Source of the DNA: FEN-1297 sp046705645
Lineage (GTDB): Bacteria > Bacteroidota > Ignavibacteria > Ignavibacteriales > Ignavibacteriaceae
Assembly (NCBI GenBank): GCA_046705645.1
Contig: JBJKQE010000091.1
Coordinates: 5,135 to 69,134, forward strand
Direction: 5' to 3'
DNA length: 64,000 nucleotides
Part shown: positions 1 to 9,020 of the stretch, piece after piece
Layout: each line of letters starts with the position of its first letter
Position numbering within the stretch: position 1 is the first letter of the stretch
Position numbers and translations under genes: made by a program
The notes under the pieces: model-generated
What the model was told of the DNA's origin: nothing
The model's input: only the letters and a program-made list of their open reading frames with translations
The model's database searches: none

Positions 1-1834
1 AGGTATAGGAAGCAGTAATGTTCAGAGGATCTTTTGCATATCTAAGCTGAAACTCCCATCCGTAAGATTTACCGCTGGCTGAGAGCAAGTCCGGATCAGT
101 GCTGAGTATTTTATTATCATTCAGTGTAGGAATATTTTGCAGCACTTTGTAATATGTTTGTGCATCGAGTGATAAGAATTCCGTAAAATTTATATGAGCT
201 CCGCCGGTATACAGTATTTCTTTTGCGGGATTAAGATAACTTGGTGTTATAATCCAGGGTTCAAATAAAGATATTACATCGTTCTCATCCGAAAGAGTAG
301 TTATTTGCTGATCATATATTCCCCAGGCAGCCTTAAGTGAAATAAGCGGTGAAAGATTATAAGTTAAATTAACGTATGGATCCAGCAGAAAAGAGCTGCC
401 ATCAGATTGAGAAAGCCCCACAACATTTAATCTTGATCCGATACTGGCACCGAAATTTGAAAGATGTAAAAATTTGTAATAGGCGTAAACACTAATATTA
501 CTTCCATGTGAACCAATATCCGATACTGCACCAAAAGAATTTTGCAGGAATAACTTGGTATCCAGATCTTTTATTTCAAGACCGGTATGCAGCTCATCTT
601 TTGAGTTAAAAATGTAAGTGAATTTTGTATTGTAGGTAATATCGGTTACATTATTAGTTTTAGGTGATACGCTGCTAAGTTTTTGAATAACCTCACCATC
701 GAAATTACTCATTGACAAATCCATTTCAAAAAATAAAGGGGCATCCGTAACCTGGAACCATCTTAGACCAAGAATATTATTCGACCATTTCATATCTTCG
801 GTAAAAGGATCACTGTTTATAAGTCTATCTCCGCTGAAAAATCCGTCAACAACAAATTTAGAACCCTTAATAAAATTCGGGTTGGCATAATTTAATTTAA
901 AAGACGCATCATAAAAATTTATCGGTGCAGTCTGGTTATTCAAAAATTTCTTTAATATTGCCGTAGAATAACTTTTTCTTCCCGTAACTATAAAAGAACC
1001 GTAAGGAACCGGTCCTTCCAAAAGTGCCTTGCCGGAAATAAAGCTTGAAGTTGCTTGGGCACTGAATCTGTTTTTATTCCCGTCTTTTGTAATTATGTCT
1101 AATACAGAAGAAAGTCTGCCGCCGTATTCGGGAGGGAAACCGCCTTTATAAAATTCCACACCATTAATCATATCCGGATCAACAACGCTGAATATACCAA
1201 AGGCATGGAACGGATTATAAATTGTAATGCCGTTTAATAAAACCAAATTTTCATTACTAGGGCTGCCTCTAACATAATATCTTGCCGAAACATCTCCGGT
1301 AGATTGCACTCCGGGAATATATTGAAGTGATCTGAATACATCCGATTCGACACCCTGTGGAAACATCTCGAGGCTTTTCATAGATATTTGTTGAAGGCCT
1401 AAATTTGTTGCATTTTTTTCAACTGTTCTTCTACTGACTTTTTCTACCGGCTGAAGCATAATATTTGTCGGTACTAAAGCAGCCTTAATATCGGTAATTT
1501 TATTCGGAGCAATATAAACCTGGATTGTTTTTGATTTATATCCTATAAATGTAATTGTAACTTTGTAATATTTCTTAGCCGGAAGAGAAGGAATGTAAAA
1601 ATATCCCTGAGAGTTGGAAGTAGTACCGGTTTTTAGAGAATTAATTGAGATGTTGCCGAAAGGTAGCACTTCCCCAGATGTTGAATCCACAAGTACGCCT
1701 CTTAATGTACCTGTGTTTTGGGCCTGAGACTTACTTGTTAATGATATAAAAAATATTAAAATTATAAAAATAATGTATAATAATTTAGTTCTTAAAGAGA
1801 AGTCATTGATATATGCATTCTTAGAATTATTCAA
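1..1834 (-). CDS. TonB-dependent receptor with carboxypeptidase-like N-terminal domain (3' end off window)
   Basis: This is an outer-membrane TonB-dependent receptor, incomplete at its C-terminus because the gene runs off the left edge. It reads as one frame from a TTG at 1834-1832 to base 1, about 611 codons. A hydrophobic signal segment ends in QAQ, followed by a carboxypeptidase regulatory-like fold (TLRGVLVDSTSG), a plug domain and barrel strands. It is a close paralogue of the complete receptor at 5465-7753 (for example the shared ENDV and FEPWIITPSY motifs), and by that comparison about 150 residues are missing. The start was chosen by alignment to the paralogue, because the nearby ATG codons are out of frame. 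The substrate is unknown. Confidence in the family is high and in the exact start moderate. Confidence 0.9.
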   Translation of the reverse strand, partial: MNNSKNAYINDFSLRTKLLYIIFIILIFFISLTSKSQAQNTGTLRGVLVDSTSGEVLPFGNISINSLKTGTTSNSQGYFYIPSLPAKKYYKVTITFIGYKSKTIQVYIAPNKITDIKAALVPTNIMLQPVEKVSRRTVEKNATNLGLQQISMKSLEMFPQGVESDVFRSLQYIPGVQSTGDVSARYYVRGSPSNENLVLLNGITIYNPFHAFGIFSVVDPDMINGVEFYKGGFPPEYGGRLSSVLDIITKDGNKNRFSAQATSSFISGKALLEGPVPYGSFIVTGRKSYSTAILKKFLNNQTAPINFYDASFKLNYANPNFIKGSKFVVDGFFSGDRLINSDPFTEDMKWSNNILGLRWFQVTDAPLFFEMDLSMSNFDGEVIQKLSSVSPKTNNVTDITYNTKFTYIFNSKDELHTGLEIKDLDTKLFLQNSFGAVSDIGSHGSNISVYAYYKFLHLSNFGASIGSRLNVVGLSQSDGSSFLLDPYVNLTYNLSPLISLKAAWGIYDQQITTLSDENDVISLFEPWIITPSYLNPAKEILYTGGAHINFTEFLSLDAQTYYKVLQNIPTLNDNKILSTDPDLLSASGKSYGWEFQLRYAKDPLNITASYT

Positions 1835-2259
1835 TATTCATTCCCATCGTTTTACTCAATCAAAAAGAATTGAGATAACCCTGTTCTAATTTTTTTATAT
1901 GTATAATAATTTATTACGGGCGGTCAATCTAATACACAATTATTTAAGGGAATATTTTAATAAGTGTGGATTTTTTGGTTAAAAAAAGTGGGTTCAAAAT
2001 TTTCCCTGCTTCCTAGTATATTAACATGAGGGTCCATAAATTCAATTCTTATTTAGAATATAAAACAAGTAAAAAAACTGGCAATTATTTTAATTATTTA
2101 ATTAACTTAAATCAAGTTAAGTTTTAATTTATTTAAATTTTCCATCCTATCAATGAATATAGTATTATTCGTTTTAGTAAATTTTAAAATATTAAACCTT
2201 TAATTATTATAGTGTAAAATCCATAAAACGATCATATTATTTAATTGCATCACATAAAA
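1835..2259. promoter_or_regulatory. Divergent intergenic region between receptor and GDPD genes
   Basis: This AT-rich spacer must carry the promoters for the leftward receptor operon and the rightward GDPD gene. It matches the spacer at 7754-8150 over most of its length. A palindrome with 7-base arms, TTAACTT-N5-AAGTTAA, lies at 2102-2120, and its core ACTT-N5-AAGT is kept in the other copy near 8036-8048. I could not pick out confident -35/-10 boxes. Confidence 0.5.
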
Positions 2260-3033
2260 ATGAATAATTTAATCATTATTGCTCACAGGGGGGAATCTCT
2301 TGACGCCCCCGAGAATACACTTGAGTCAATAAATTTAGCTTGGCAAAGAAATGCTGATGGAGTCGAAATTGACATTCATTTAACTGCCGATAATAAAATT
2401 GCCGTAATACATGATGCAGATACAAAAAGAGTTAGCGGAATCCATCTTAAAATTTCCTCTCAACCAATGAACGAACTGAAAAAATTAAATGTTGGAAAAT
2501 ATAAAGGAGACCGGTGGGATAATGTAAAAATCCCTTCTTTAAGAGAAGTTCTAGATACAGTACCGGAAAACAAAAAACTATTTATTGAAATTAAAAGCGG
2601 ACGCGAAATTCTTAACCGGCTTAAAATTGAATTGAATGAATCAAAGCTAAAGCCGGATCAAATAAAGATAATGTGTTTTAATTTTAATACCCTAAAAGTA
2701 GCCAGAGATATAATTAAAGAATACGAGATCTTTTGGTTAAGAGTAAATGGGAAAAGTTTCCTTCGATTTTTTAAATTAAATTTAGATGAATTAATTAATC
2801 TGGCATTAAAAAATAAGGTCAACGGATTCAATATTAAATATTCCGGGATTATTGATCGTAACTTCGTTCAAAAAGTTAAAAGATCGGGCTTGAAATTATA
2901 TGCCTGGACAGTTAATGATATAGAAATTGCTAAGAAATTAATTGAATATGGAATTGATGGAATTACAAGTGATAGACCATATCAGTTGAAAAAACAAATT
3001 TACCAATATATATCAAAATCTTATTTAATATAA
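2260..3033 (+). CDS. Glycerophosphodiester phosphodiesterase family protein
   Basis: This protein probably hydrolyses glycerophosphodiesters to glycerol 3-phosphate and an alcohol. It is a single GDPD TIM-barrel of 257 residues with the expected catalytic pattern: H9-R-G near the start, E18-N-T, E36-I-D38 as metal ligands, and H51-D. No signal peptide is visible, so it is likely cytoplasmic. A TTG at 2245 would add five residues, but the ATG at 2260 starts right at the first beta strand and is preferred; neither has a clear ribosome site. It is divergent from the TonB receptor, and the same pairing was present in the downstream copy before that GDPD decayed. This suggests a link between the receptor's substrate and a phosphodiester, which is inference only. 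Confidence 0.88.
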   Translation: MNNLIIIAHRGESLDAPENTLESINLAWQRNADGVEIDIHLTADNKIAVIHDADTKRVSGIHLKISSQPMNELKKLNVGKYKGDRWDNVKIPSLREVLDTVPENKKLFIEIKSGREILNRLKIELNESKLKPDQIKIMCFNFNTLKVARDIIKEYEIFWLRVNGKSFLRFFKLNLDELINLALKNKVNGFNIKYSGIIDRNFVQKVKRSGLKLYAWTVNDIEIAKKLIEYGIDGITSDRPYQLKKQIYQYISKSYLI

Positions 3034-3042
3034 ATTTAAATT

Positions 3043-4503
3043 CTATTGGTTGCCCTTGTGCTCAATTAATCCTCCGCCGTTAGTTGAGATCCAGATATTA
3101 CCTTTAGAATCTTGAGCAATCCCTGTTGCATTGTTAATATTTATCCCGGTGTTATAGTAATTAAAAATAATAGTATTTGAACTTGTATTAAATTTTACCA
3201 ATCCCTGATCTGTAGCTACCCATTTGGTATTGTTCTTGTCTACTAATAACGCAAAAGTTTGACTTGAACTTGGTATTACAAAATAATTCTGCCAGGTCGT
3301 ACCGTTATAAACAGCGAGTTCGCCTCCTAAGACTACGGAAGTCCCGAATCCCGCCCAGATATCGCCTGAAGGTGCTTGAGCAAAAGCCCGGATAAAGTTG
3401 TTTATAAGTAAGCTGTTACCGGTATAAAAGTATTCCCAATTATTATTAGTATCTGATTTAGCAATGCCGTAGCCATGAGTGCCAACCCAGAGATTATCTG
3501 CATTATCAAAAAAAACGGAAGTGATTAATTTATCCGGTAAAAATGAATCGTAATAAATCCAAGCCCTAGTATCTTGATCCATAAATGATTTTGTCAATCC
3601 TCCTTGAGTACCAATGTACCAATTACCTGAATTATCAAAAGCAATTGCTGTTATGGTAGGACTGGGTAAGGGTGCTGTGCCTTGTATTGGTGTTGTGTAT
3701 ATTTGTGTATGTGATCCGTCATAGGTTACAAATCCATTATTTGTACCGAAAAATTTCACATTGTTATTATTTACTGCTATACAGTTAATATGCCAGTCCA
3801 GTAAAGCACCAGTGACCTCAGACCCTCCCCAAATGTTTCCATCAAAACTTATAACTCCCCGTGAATCAGTTCCAATCCAAACAACATCGTTTTTATCAAC
3901 ACTTAAACAAGTTAAATTATCTGTCTTGATGGGTGAATTATTTGTGGTGAAAACTCTCCATATTGAAGTATCTACAAGTGTCATGTTTAAGCTGGTTGAA
4001 TTATAACTGCTTACTGAAACATTCTGACTTGCATCCTGATGATTTATTAATCTATAACTAATTTTATAATTTCCAGGAAGAATATTATTCAAAGTTGCAG
4101 GTGTGTGTTTCCCCGTACTTAAATCGTTAATAAATATTTCAGCACCCTCTGGATTACTTGTGCAATAAATACTACTAAGCATTAGCGGGTTTTCTGAAAA
4201 ATCAATATATACTGACTTTTTCTCTCCTTCTACTATATTGATGTTAAATGATGAATCTCTAAATAAATCTTTTTTCAGCGTAATTTTATAAATACCGTTG
4301 CTTAACCATGTTAGACTATCGGGAGTCAATCTTCTCCTATCATTTCCATCAAGGTAAATATCGAATCCTTCCGGATTAGAATTAATATATATAAATCCAC
4401 TTGGCGGGGGTGCATCGGGAGGCGTAATGGATACTTGTCTCCCGCAAGAATAAAGTACAATTTCTACAATTAAAATTATTGCTAAATATGTTTTAATCTT
4501 CAA
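3043..4503 (-). CDS. Lipoprotein with two PEGA domains and a regulator-type beta-propeller
   Basis: This is a predicted surface or periplasmic lipoprotein of 486 residues. The N-terminal signal ends in a lipobox at VLYSC (Cys20). Two PEGA domains follow (about residues 36-100 and 110-175; cues are NSNPEGFDIYLDG and TSNPEGAEIFIND). The rest is a propeller made of two-component-regulator-type repeats with recurrent WIGT, WVGT and WIST turns. Such domains usually sense or bind ligands outside the membrane. No histidine kinase or output domain is attached. It is the last gene of the leftward operon receptor-DUF4249-propeller and sits five bases after the DUF4249 stop. The start is TTG at 4503, immediately before the signal peptide, with no better in-frame ATG. 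The exact role is unknown. Confidence 0.8.
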   Translation of the reverse strand: MKIKTYLAIILIVEIVLYSCGRQVSITPPDAPPPSGFIYINSNPEGFDIYLDGNDRRRLTPDSLTWLSNGIYKITLKKDLFRDSSFNINIVEGEKKSVYIDFSENPLMLSSIYCTSNPEGAEIFINDLSTGKHTPATLNNILPGNYKISYRLINHQDASQNVSVSSYNSTSLNMTLVDTSIWRVFTTNNSPIKTDNLTCLSVDKNDVVWIGTDSRGVISFDGNIWGGSEVTGALLDWHINCIAVNNNNVKFFGTNNGFVTYDGSHTQIYTTPIQGTAPLPSPTITAIAFDNSGNWYIGTQGGLTKSFMDQDTRAWIYYDSFLPDKLITSVFFDNADNLWVGTHGYGIAKSDTNNNWEYFYTGNSLLINNFIRAFAQAPSGDIWAGFGTSVVLGGELAVYNGTTWQNYFVIPSSSQTFALLVDKNNTKWVATDQGLVKFNTSSNTIIFNYYNTGININNATGIAQDSKGNIWISTNGGGLIEHKGNQ

Positions 4504-4508
4504 GATAT

Positions 4509-5468
4509 TTATTCAAATCCTAATGATTTTAAATAATAATATGTGAATCTGACAGTATAATCTGTTCTTACATAAGAACCGAATATACCGTATCCTCCCT
4601 GGATATTTGAATAATCGGGGCTATCAAGTCTTATCGTAAAAGCATCTAATCCATTTTGAATAGATAAATAGTAAGTCGAGAGGTTTACATCATAAACAAC
4701 TACTTCAACACTAAGAACGGAAATTGAATAATTGCTTTTATCATTATTTCCCTGCGGTATTTCGTTCAAAGCTTGAGTTATAGTTTCCATGCTTATTTTT
4801 ATATAGTTTTGTTTAGTAGGTTGCGGATAAACGCCCACAAGATTATCATTCTCAGTAATATAATATAGTGGCACAGGCCATTCCTTTTTTTCCGGAGAGC
4901 CGTTGGTGTAATAAATTATATTTATCTTTGGAGAGTAAATTGTATTATCCAACGCGGTCCATTTTACTGTAACATAATTTTTTTCGATCGAAGAAGGGGG
5001 TACTGATTTGTCATTATTTACATCAAAAAAAGTAGTCGGATTTGCATTAGGAAGTTTTGTACTTGATTGTAAAAGAAATCCGTTCGGCAATAAAGCTTCT
5101 ATATCAACATATTCATTTGCCTGCGGTTTTAAATTATTTATAACATAACAATGTACAGAATTTTTATAACGCGAAGTATCTTGCCTTGGAACCGATGTAT
5201 CTCTCATTGGGTACATTATACCTTTATACCACATTTTTACCTGTGCATCAACGATAGCCGGGTCTTGATTATTAGACAATGGATTAAAGCCATCGCCCGC
5301 CTCATAGCTGCTTGTAAGAGTTACTATTTGTAAAGAAGTGTCACTTCTTATAATACCGTTTAAAGCATATCTTTCTCTAAAAGGTGCATTCGGATCAAAG
5401 TTGTTATTGCATGAATAACTTGACATGACGACCGCAATAGCAAATAAAATTATTTCTAGTTTTTTCAT
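4509..5468 (-). CDS. DUF4249-type surface lipoprotein
   Basis: This predicted lipoprotein of 319 residues has a signal peptide and a Cys at position 20 (SYSC followed by NNNFD). The body is beta-rich and fits DUF4249, a Bacteroidota family encoded next to TonB-dependent receptors and thought to act as their outer-face partner, in the way SusD does for SusC. Its ATG overlaps the receptor stop by four bases (ATGA-type overlap at 5465-5468), which implies translational coupling and matched amounts of the two proteins. No enzymatic motif is visible. The family call rests on the N-terminal pattern and the context. Confidence 0.75.
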   Translation of the reverse strand: MKKLEIILFAIAVVMSSYSCNNNFDPNAPFRERYALNGIIRSDTSLQIVTLTSSYEAGDGFNPLSNNQDPAIVDAQVKMWYKGIMYPMRDTSVPRQDTSRYKNSVHCYVINNLKPQANEYVDIEALLPNGFLLQSSTKLPNANPTTFFDVNNDKSVPPSSIEKNYVTVKWTALDNTIYSPKINIIYYTNGSPEKKEWPVPLYYITENDNLVGVYPQPTKQNYIKISMETITQALNEIPQGNNDKSNYSISVLSVEVVVYDVNLSTYYLSIQNGLDAFTIRLDSPDYSNIQGGYGIFGSYVRTDYTVRFTYYYLKSLGFE

Positions 5469-7753
5469 AATTCAACTTTAAACGTTGCAGTTGGCAAAAA
5501 AGGTAACATATAAATGCGCTCACCTGTATTGCGATCAAAATAAAAAATGTTTTTCCTATTATAAACATTAATAACGCTTAGGTCTATATTAAATTTGAAT
5601 GGTGAGATTTCAAAATATTTACTTACGCTTAAATCCAACCGATGATAATCTGGAAGGCGTGCTAGATCCTTATCTCCTAATATCCCATATGGCTGGTAAC
5701 CTTCATAGATCTGCCAATTAGAATAAAAATCTTGGAAATAGAATTTGTTGTAGTATCCCATGCTTTGAGTAAATGGAAGACCGGAATTGAAAATCCAAAC
5801 GGCACTAGCCCGCCAACCGGCACCAAAGTTATAATCAACCATAATGTTAAACGAATTTCTAATGTCGTATCTCGGATAGTAAATCCACCCATTCAAATCT
5901 TTATAAGCCCAGCTTAACGTATATGAGGAAGTGATGTTAAGTGGATTTTTTGCATATTTAAGTTGGAATTCCCACCCGTAAGATTCGCCGCTTGCAGCTG
6001 CAAAATTCGGGTCCGAATCTAGAATTTTATTGTTATTTAAAGTGGTAATATTTTGTAAAACTTTGTAATATGTTTGTGCATCAAGCGATAAGAAATCCGT
6101 TAAATTTACCCTGGCCCCGGCAGAATAAAGTATGTTTGTTGCCGGCTTAATATAGCTGGGTGTTATAATCCATGGTTCGAATAAAGTTATTACATCGTTT
6201 TCATCAGAAAGTGTTGTTATCTGCTGACTATAAATTCCCCAGGTAGCCTTAAGAGCTATAAAGGACGTAATATCATATGTAAGGTTAACATAAGGACTAA
6301 AAATCAAAGGACTGCCATCCGGTTGTGATAATCCCACTAGATCAATTCTTGTTCCCAAACTAGCTCCGAAATTTGAATAACGAAGAAATTTATAATAAGT
6401 AAAAACATCTATATTACTTCCATTAGAGCCTATATTTGAAGTTGCTCCGAGTGAATTTTGCAAAAATAATTTTGTATATAGATTTTTAATTTCCAATCCA
6501 GCATGTAATTCATCTTTTGTGTCATATATGTATGTGAATTTTACACTGTAGGAAAAATCGGTTACATTATTGGTTTCTGGCCTAGTGTTGCTAAGATTAG
6601 GAATGACTTCACCCATGAAGTTACTCATGGATAAGTCCATTTCATAAAACAAAGGTATTTCTGTAACCTGGAACCATCTTATTCCAAGAACATTATTGGA
6701 CCACCTCATATTTTCAATGAAGGGATTATTGTTAATGAGTTGATCGCCGCTGAAGAATCCGTCAATAATAAATTTAGAACCTTTAATAAAATTTGGATTT
6801 GCATAATTCAATTTAAAAGAGGCATCATAGAAATTAATTGGTGCATTTTTGTTATTTAAGAATTTTTTCAGTATTTCCGTCGAATAACTTTTCCTGCCTG
6901 TAATAATAAAAGAACCATACGGAATAGGTCCTTCCAAAAGTGCCCTGCCTGTTAAAAAACTGGAACTAGCCAATGCGCTTAGCCTGTTTTTATTTCCGTC
7001 TTTTGTAATAATATTTAATACCGATGACAACCTGCCGCCGTATTCAGGAGGGAAGCCCCCCTTGTAAAACTCTATACTATTAATCATATCCGGATCAACT
7101 ACGCTGAATATCCCGAAAGCATGAAACGGATTATAAATGGTAATGCCGTTTAATAAAACCAAATTTTCATTACTCGGGCTTCCCCTAACATAATACCTTG
7201 CCGAAACATCACCTGTAGATTGAACACCGGGTATAAATTGAAGTGATCTGAAAATATCTAATTCAACACCTTTTGGTAATATCCTAATATTACTCATAGA
7301 TATTTCCTGAAGGCCTAAATTAGTAGCATTTTTTTCAACGGTTCTCTGCCCTATTTTTTCAACCGGTTGGAGCATAATATTGGTAGGTACAAGACCAACC
7401 TTAATGTCGGTAATTTTATTCGGTAAAATATAAACGCTAATTAATTTTGATTTATATCCTACATAAGTAACCTTTATTTTATAGTGTTTATTTGCCGGAA
7501 GGGAAGGAATAAGAAAATATCCTTGTGCATTAGAAGTAGCGCCTATATTTAAAGAATTGATTAAAACATTGCCGAAGGGAAGTACTTCGCCTGTCGTTGA
7601 ATCAATCAGAACACCTCTTAATGCTCCGATGTTTTGTGCTTGGGTATTATTTATAAATATTAATGAAAGTATTGCTGTTAAGAGAGAAACAAATATCAAC
7701 TTTTTCTTTCTTAACAGTAAACTATAGCTATATTTTTTCTTAGAATAATTCAA
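5465..7753 (-). CDS. TonB-dependent receptor with carboxypeptidase-like N-terminal domain
   Basis: This is a complete outer-membrane receptor of 762 residues that imports a ligand using TonB energy. In order it has a signal peptide ending near residue 39 (TQAQ), a carboxypeptidase regulatory-like domain (about 42-125), a plug domain (about 145-250, with FIPGVQSTGDVSARYYVRG-like features), and a barrel ending in aromatic/hydrophobic residues (ATFKVEL). The start is TTG at 7753, with AGGA about nine bases upstream; no in-frame ATG fits. It is the first gene of the operon with the DUF4249 and propeller lipoproteins and a paralogue of the truncated receptor at 1-1834. The ligand is unknown. The neighbouring GDPD hints at phosphodiester-containing molecules, but this is unproven. 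Confidence 0.92.
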   Translation of the reverse strand: MNYSKKKYSYSLLLRKKKLIFVSLLTAILSLIFINNTQAQNIGALRGVLIDSTTGEVLPFGNVLINSLNIGATSNAQGYFLIPSLPANKHYKIKVTYVGYKSKLISVYILPNKITDIKVGLVPTNIMLQPVEKIGQRTVEKNATNLGLQEISMSNIRILPKGVELDIFRSLQFIPGVQSTGDVSARYYVRGSPSNENLVLLNGITIYNPFHAFGIFSVVDPDMINSIEFYKGGFPPEYGGRLSSVLNIITKDGNKNRLSALASSSFLTGRALLEGPIPYGSFIITGRKSYSTEILKKFLNNKNAPINFYDASFKLNYANPNFIKGSKFIIDGFFSGDQLINNNPFIENMRWSNNVLGIRWFQVTEIPLFYEMDLSMSNFMGEVIPNLSNTRPETNNVTDFSYSVKFTYIYDTKDELHAGLEIKNLYTKLFLQNSLGATSNIGSNGSNIDVFTYYKFLRYSNFGASLGTRIDLVGLSQPDGSPLIFSPYVNLTYDITSFIALKATWGIYSQQITTLSDENDVITLFEPWIITPSYIKPATNILYSAGARVNLTDFLSLDAQTYYKVLQNITTLNNNKILDSDPNFAAASGESYGWEFQLKYAKNPLNITSSYTLSWAYKDLNGWIYYPRYDIRNSFNIMVDYNFGAGWRASAVWIFNSGLPFTQSMGYYNKFYFQDFYSNWQIYEGYQPYGILGDKDLARLPDYHRLDLSVSKYFEISPFKFNIDLSVINVYNRKNIFYFDRNTGERIYMLPFLPTATFKVEL

Positions 7754-8151
7754 TATGTTATTCCTACCGTTTTACTTAATAAAAAGGAAGTTGGAAAAAC
7801 ACTTTTCTAATTTTTTTTATGCGAATAAATTATTACGTACAGACATTTTAATACACACAATTATTCGGGGGATAATTAAATAGTTGTATATATAGTTTAA
7901 TTAAAAAATAGTGGGTCCAAAATTTTCCCTCTTTTAAGTATATTAATATGAAGGTTCACAAATTCAAGTTTTATCTTTTTATTCGGAATAATAAAACAAG
8001 TAAAAAACCTCGCGATTATTTTAATTATTTAATTTACTTAAATCAAGTCATGTCTAAATTTATTTTAATTTTTTTACGAGTAATAAATATAGTCGCATTT
8101 TTGTTGCATTATTTTTTATGTCCTTAACAATTAATTAATTGTTGAAATTTA
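7754..8151. promoter_or_regulatory. Upstream region of receptor operon, paralogous to 1835-2259
   Basis: This spacer has no coding sequence. It aligns with the copy 1 spacer up to about 8090, including a conserved ACTT-N5-AAGT palindrome near 8036-8048. Beyond that lies a short unrelated stretch that replaces the missing first half of the GDPD gene. It should contain the promoter of the leftward operon. Confidence 0.5.
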
Positions 8152-8565
8152 ATGCGGACACGAAATTCTTAACCGGCTTAAAATTGAATTGAATGAATCA
8201 AAGCTTAGGCCGGATCAAATAAAGATAATGTGTTTTAATTTAAATACCCTAAAAGTCGCCAGAGGTATAATTAAAGAATGTGAGATCTTTTGGTTAAGAG
8301 TAAATGGGAAAAATTTCCTTCTATTTTTAAATTAAATTTGGGTGAATTAATGAATTTAGCATTAAAAAATAAGTTCAACGGTTTTAGTATTAGATATTCA
8401 AGGATTATAGATCGTAACTTCATTCAAAAGGTTAAAGGATCGGGATTGAAATTATATGCATGGACAGTTAATGATATAGAAATTGCTAAGAAATTAATTG
8501 AATATGGAATTAATGGAATTACAATTGATAAAATCTTTTGGCTGAAAAATCAAATCGAGCTATAA
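8152..8565 (+). pseudogene. Glycerophosphodiester phosphodiesterase remnant (5' deleted, frameshifted)
   Basis: This is a broken copy of the gene at 2260-3033. Homology starts in mid-gene at the codons for GREILNRLKIELNES, so the catalytic His-Arg-Gly, Glu and Asp residues are gone. One base is missing from a T-run near 8323-8328 compared with the intact gene (TTTTT against TTTTTT), which shifts the frame and brings in a TAA. An open stretch starting at 8290 is only the last part in the correct frame preceded by out-of-frame codons. The C-terminal half (YAWTVNDIEIAKKLIEYGI) is nearly identical to the intact copy, so the decay looks recent. No active product is expected. Confidence 0.88.
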
Positions 8566-8627
8566 ATATTAATTCAAGCATTCATACTTTAAATAATAAA
8601 ACAATCAAGCTAATGAGACCATGTGAA

Positions 8628-9020
8628 TCAAAACTTTTCCATATCCCACTTGCCGAGTTCAAATTTCTTTCGGATAAATTTTTCTGCTGCCTCGCTATAG
8701 ATTACCCTTATAGGGGGGATTAACATAGTAATGCCCGCAATATCCGTTAAAAAGCCAGGAGTTAATAATAGAAATCCGCCGATCAGTATAAATAGCCCAT
8801 TTAATAATTCTATGGTTGGAGTTTTTCCTTCACGCAAAGAATGATTAATTTTTTTGATTACTCTAAAACCTTCCTGTTTTGCTAAAAATGCACCTACACT
8901 GGCAGTAATTAAAATTATAATAACCGTATTTAAAGGACCAATGACAGCTCCTATTTTTAAAAGAATATATAGCTCTATAACCGGAATTATTGCAAATAAA
9001 AAAAATAACTTTAAAAACAT
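8628..9020 (-). CDS. fxsA: FxsA family membrane protein
   Basis: This 130-residue inner-membrane protein matches the FxsA family: an N-terminal hydrophobic helix (FLFAIIPVIELYILLKIG), a second pair of helices, the glycine-rich GGFLLLTPGFLTDI motif typical of the family, and a charged cytoplasmic tail. In E. coli FxsA over-expression relieves exclusion of phage T7 by F plasmid; the general role is unclear. It stands alone, reading towards the GDPD remnant. The ATG at 9020 begins the first helix. Confidence 0.88.
   Translation of the reverse strand: MFLKLFFLFAIIPVIELYILLKIGAVIGPLNTVIIILITASVGAFLAKQEGFRVIKKINHSLREGKTPTIELLNGLFILIGGFLLLTPGFLTDIAGITMLIPPIRVIYSEAAEKFIRKKFELGKWDMEKF

Larger units (their letters stand above)
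1..3033. repeat. Segmental duplication, copy 1 (receptor, spacer, GDPD; left part off window)
   Basis: DNA from the receptor gene through the divergent spacer to the end of the GDPD gene matches 5465-8565 in order and orientation, including the non-coding spacer. Copy 1 ends at the GDPD stop at 3033 and copy 2 begins 10 bases later with the propeller lipoprotein gene. The arrangement is therefore a head-to-tail tandem repeat with a unit of about 5.5 kb. Identity is high near the GDPD 3' end and lower in the spacer. Confidence 0.85.
3043..8565. repeat. Segmental duplication, copy 2 (complete unit with decayed GDPD)
   Basis: This is the second copy of the tandem unit: propeller lipoprotein, DUF4249 lipoprotein, TonB receptor, spacer and GDPD remnant. 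The spacer homology to copy 1 fades near 8090. It resumes at about 8152 within codon 119 or so of GDPD, so the promoter-proximal half of the GDPD gene has been deleted here. Confidence 0.85.

Noticed and set aside
3761..4006. 81-codon plus-strand frame opposite the propeller lipoprotein
   Set aside because: A shadow of a real gene on the other strand with no family features.
8290..8565. 91-residue protein starting at 8290
   Set aside because: Its first dozen codons are out of frame relative to GDPD homology and it lacks all catalytic residues; it is part of the GDPD pseudogene.
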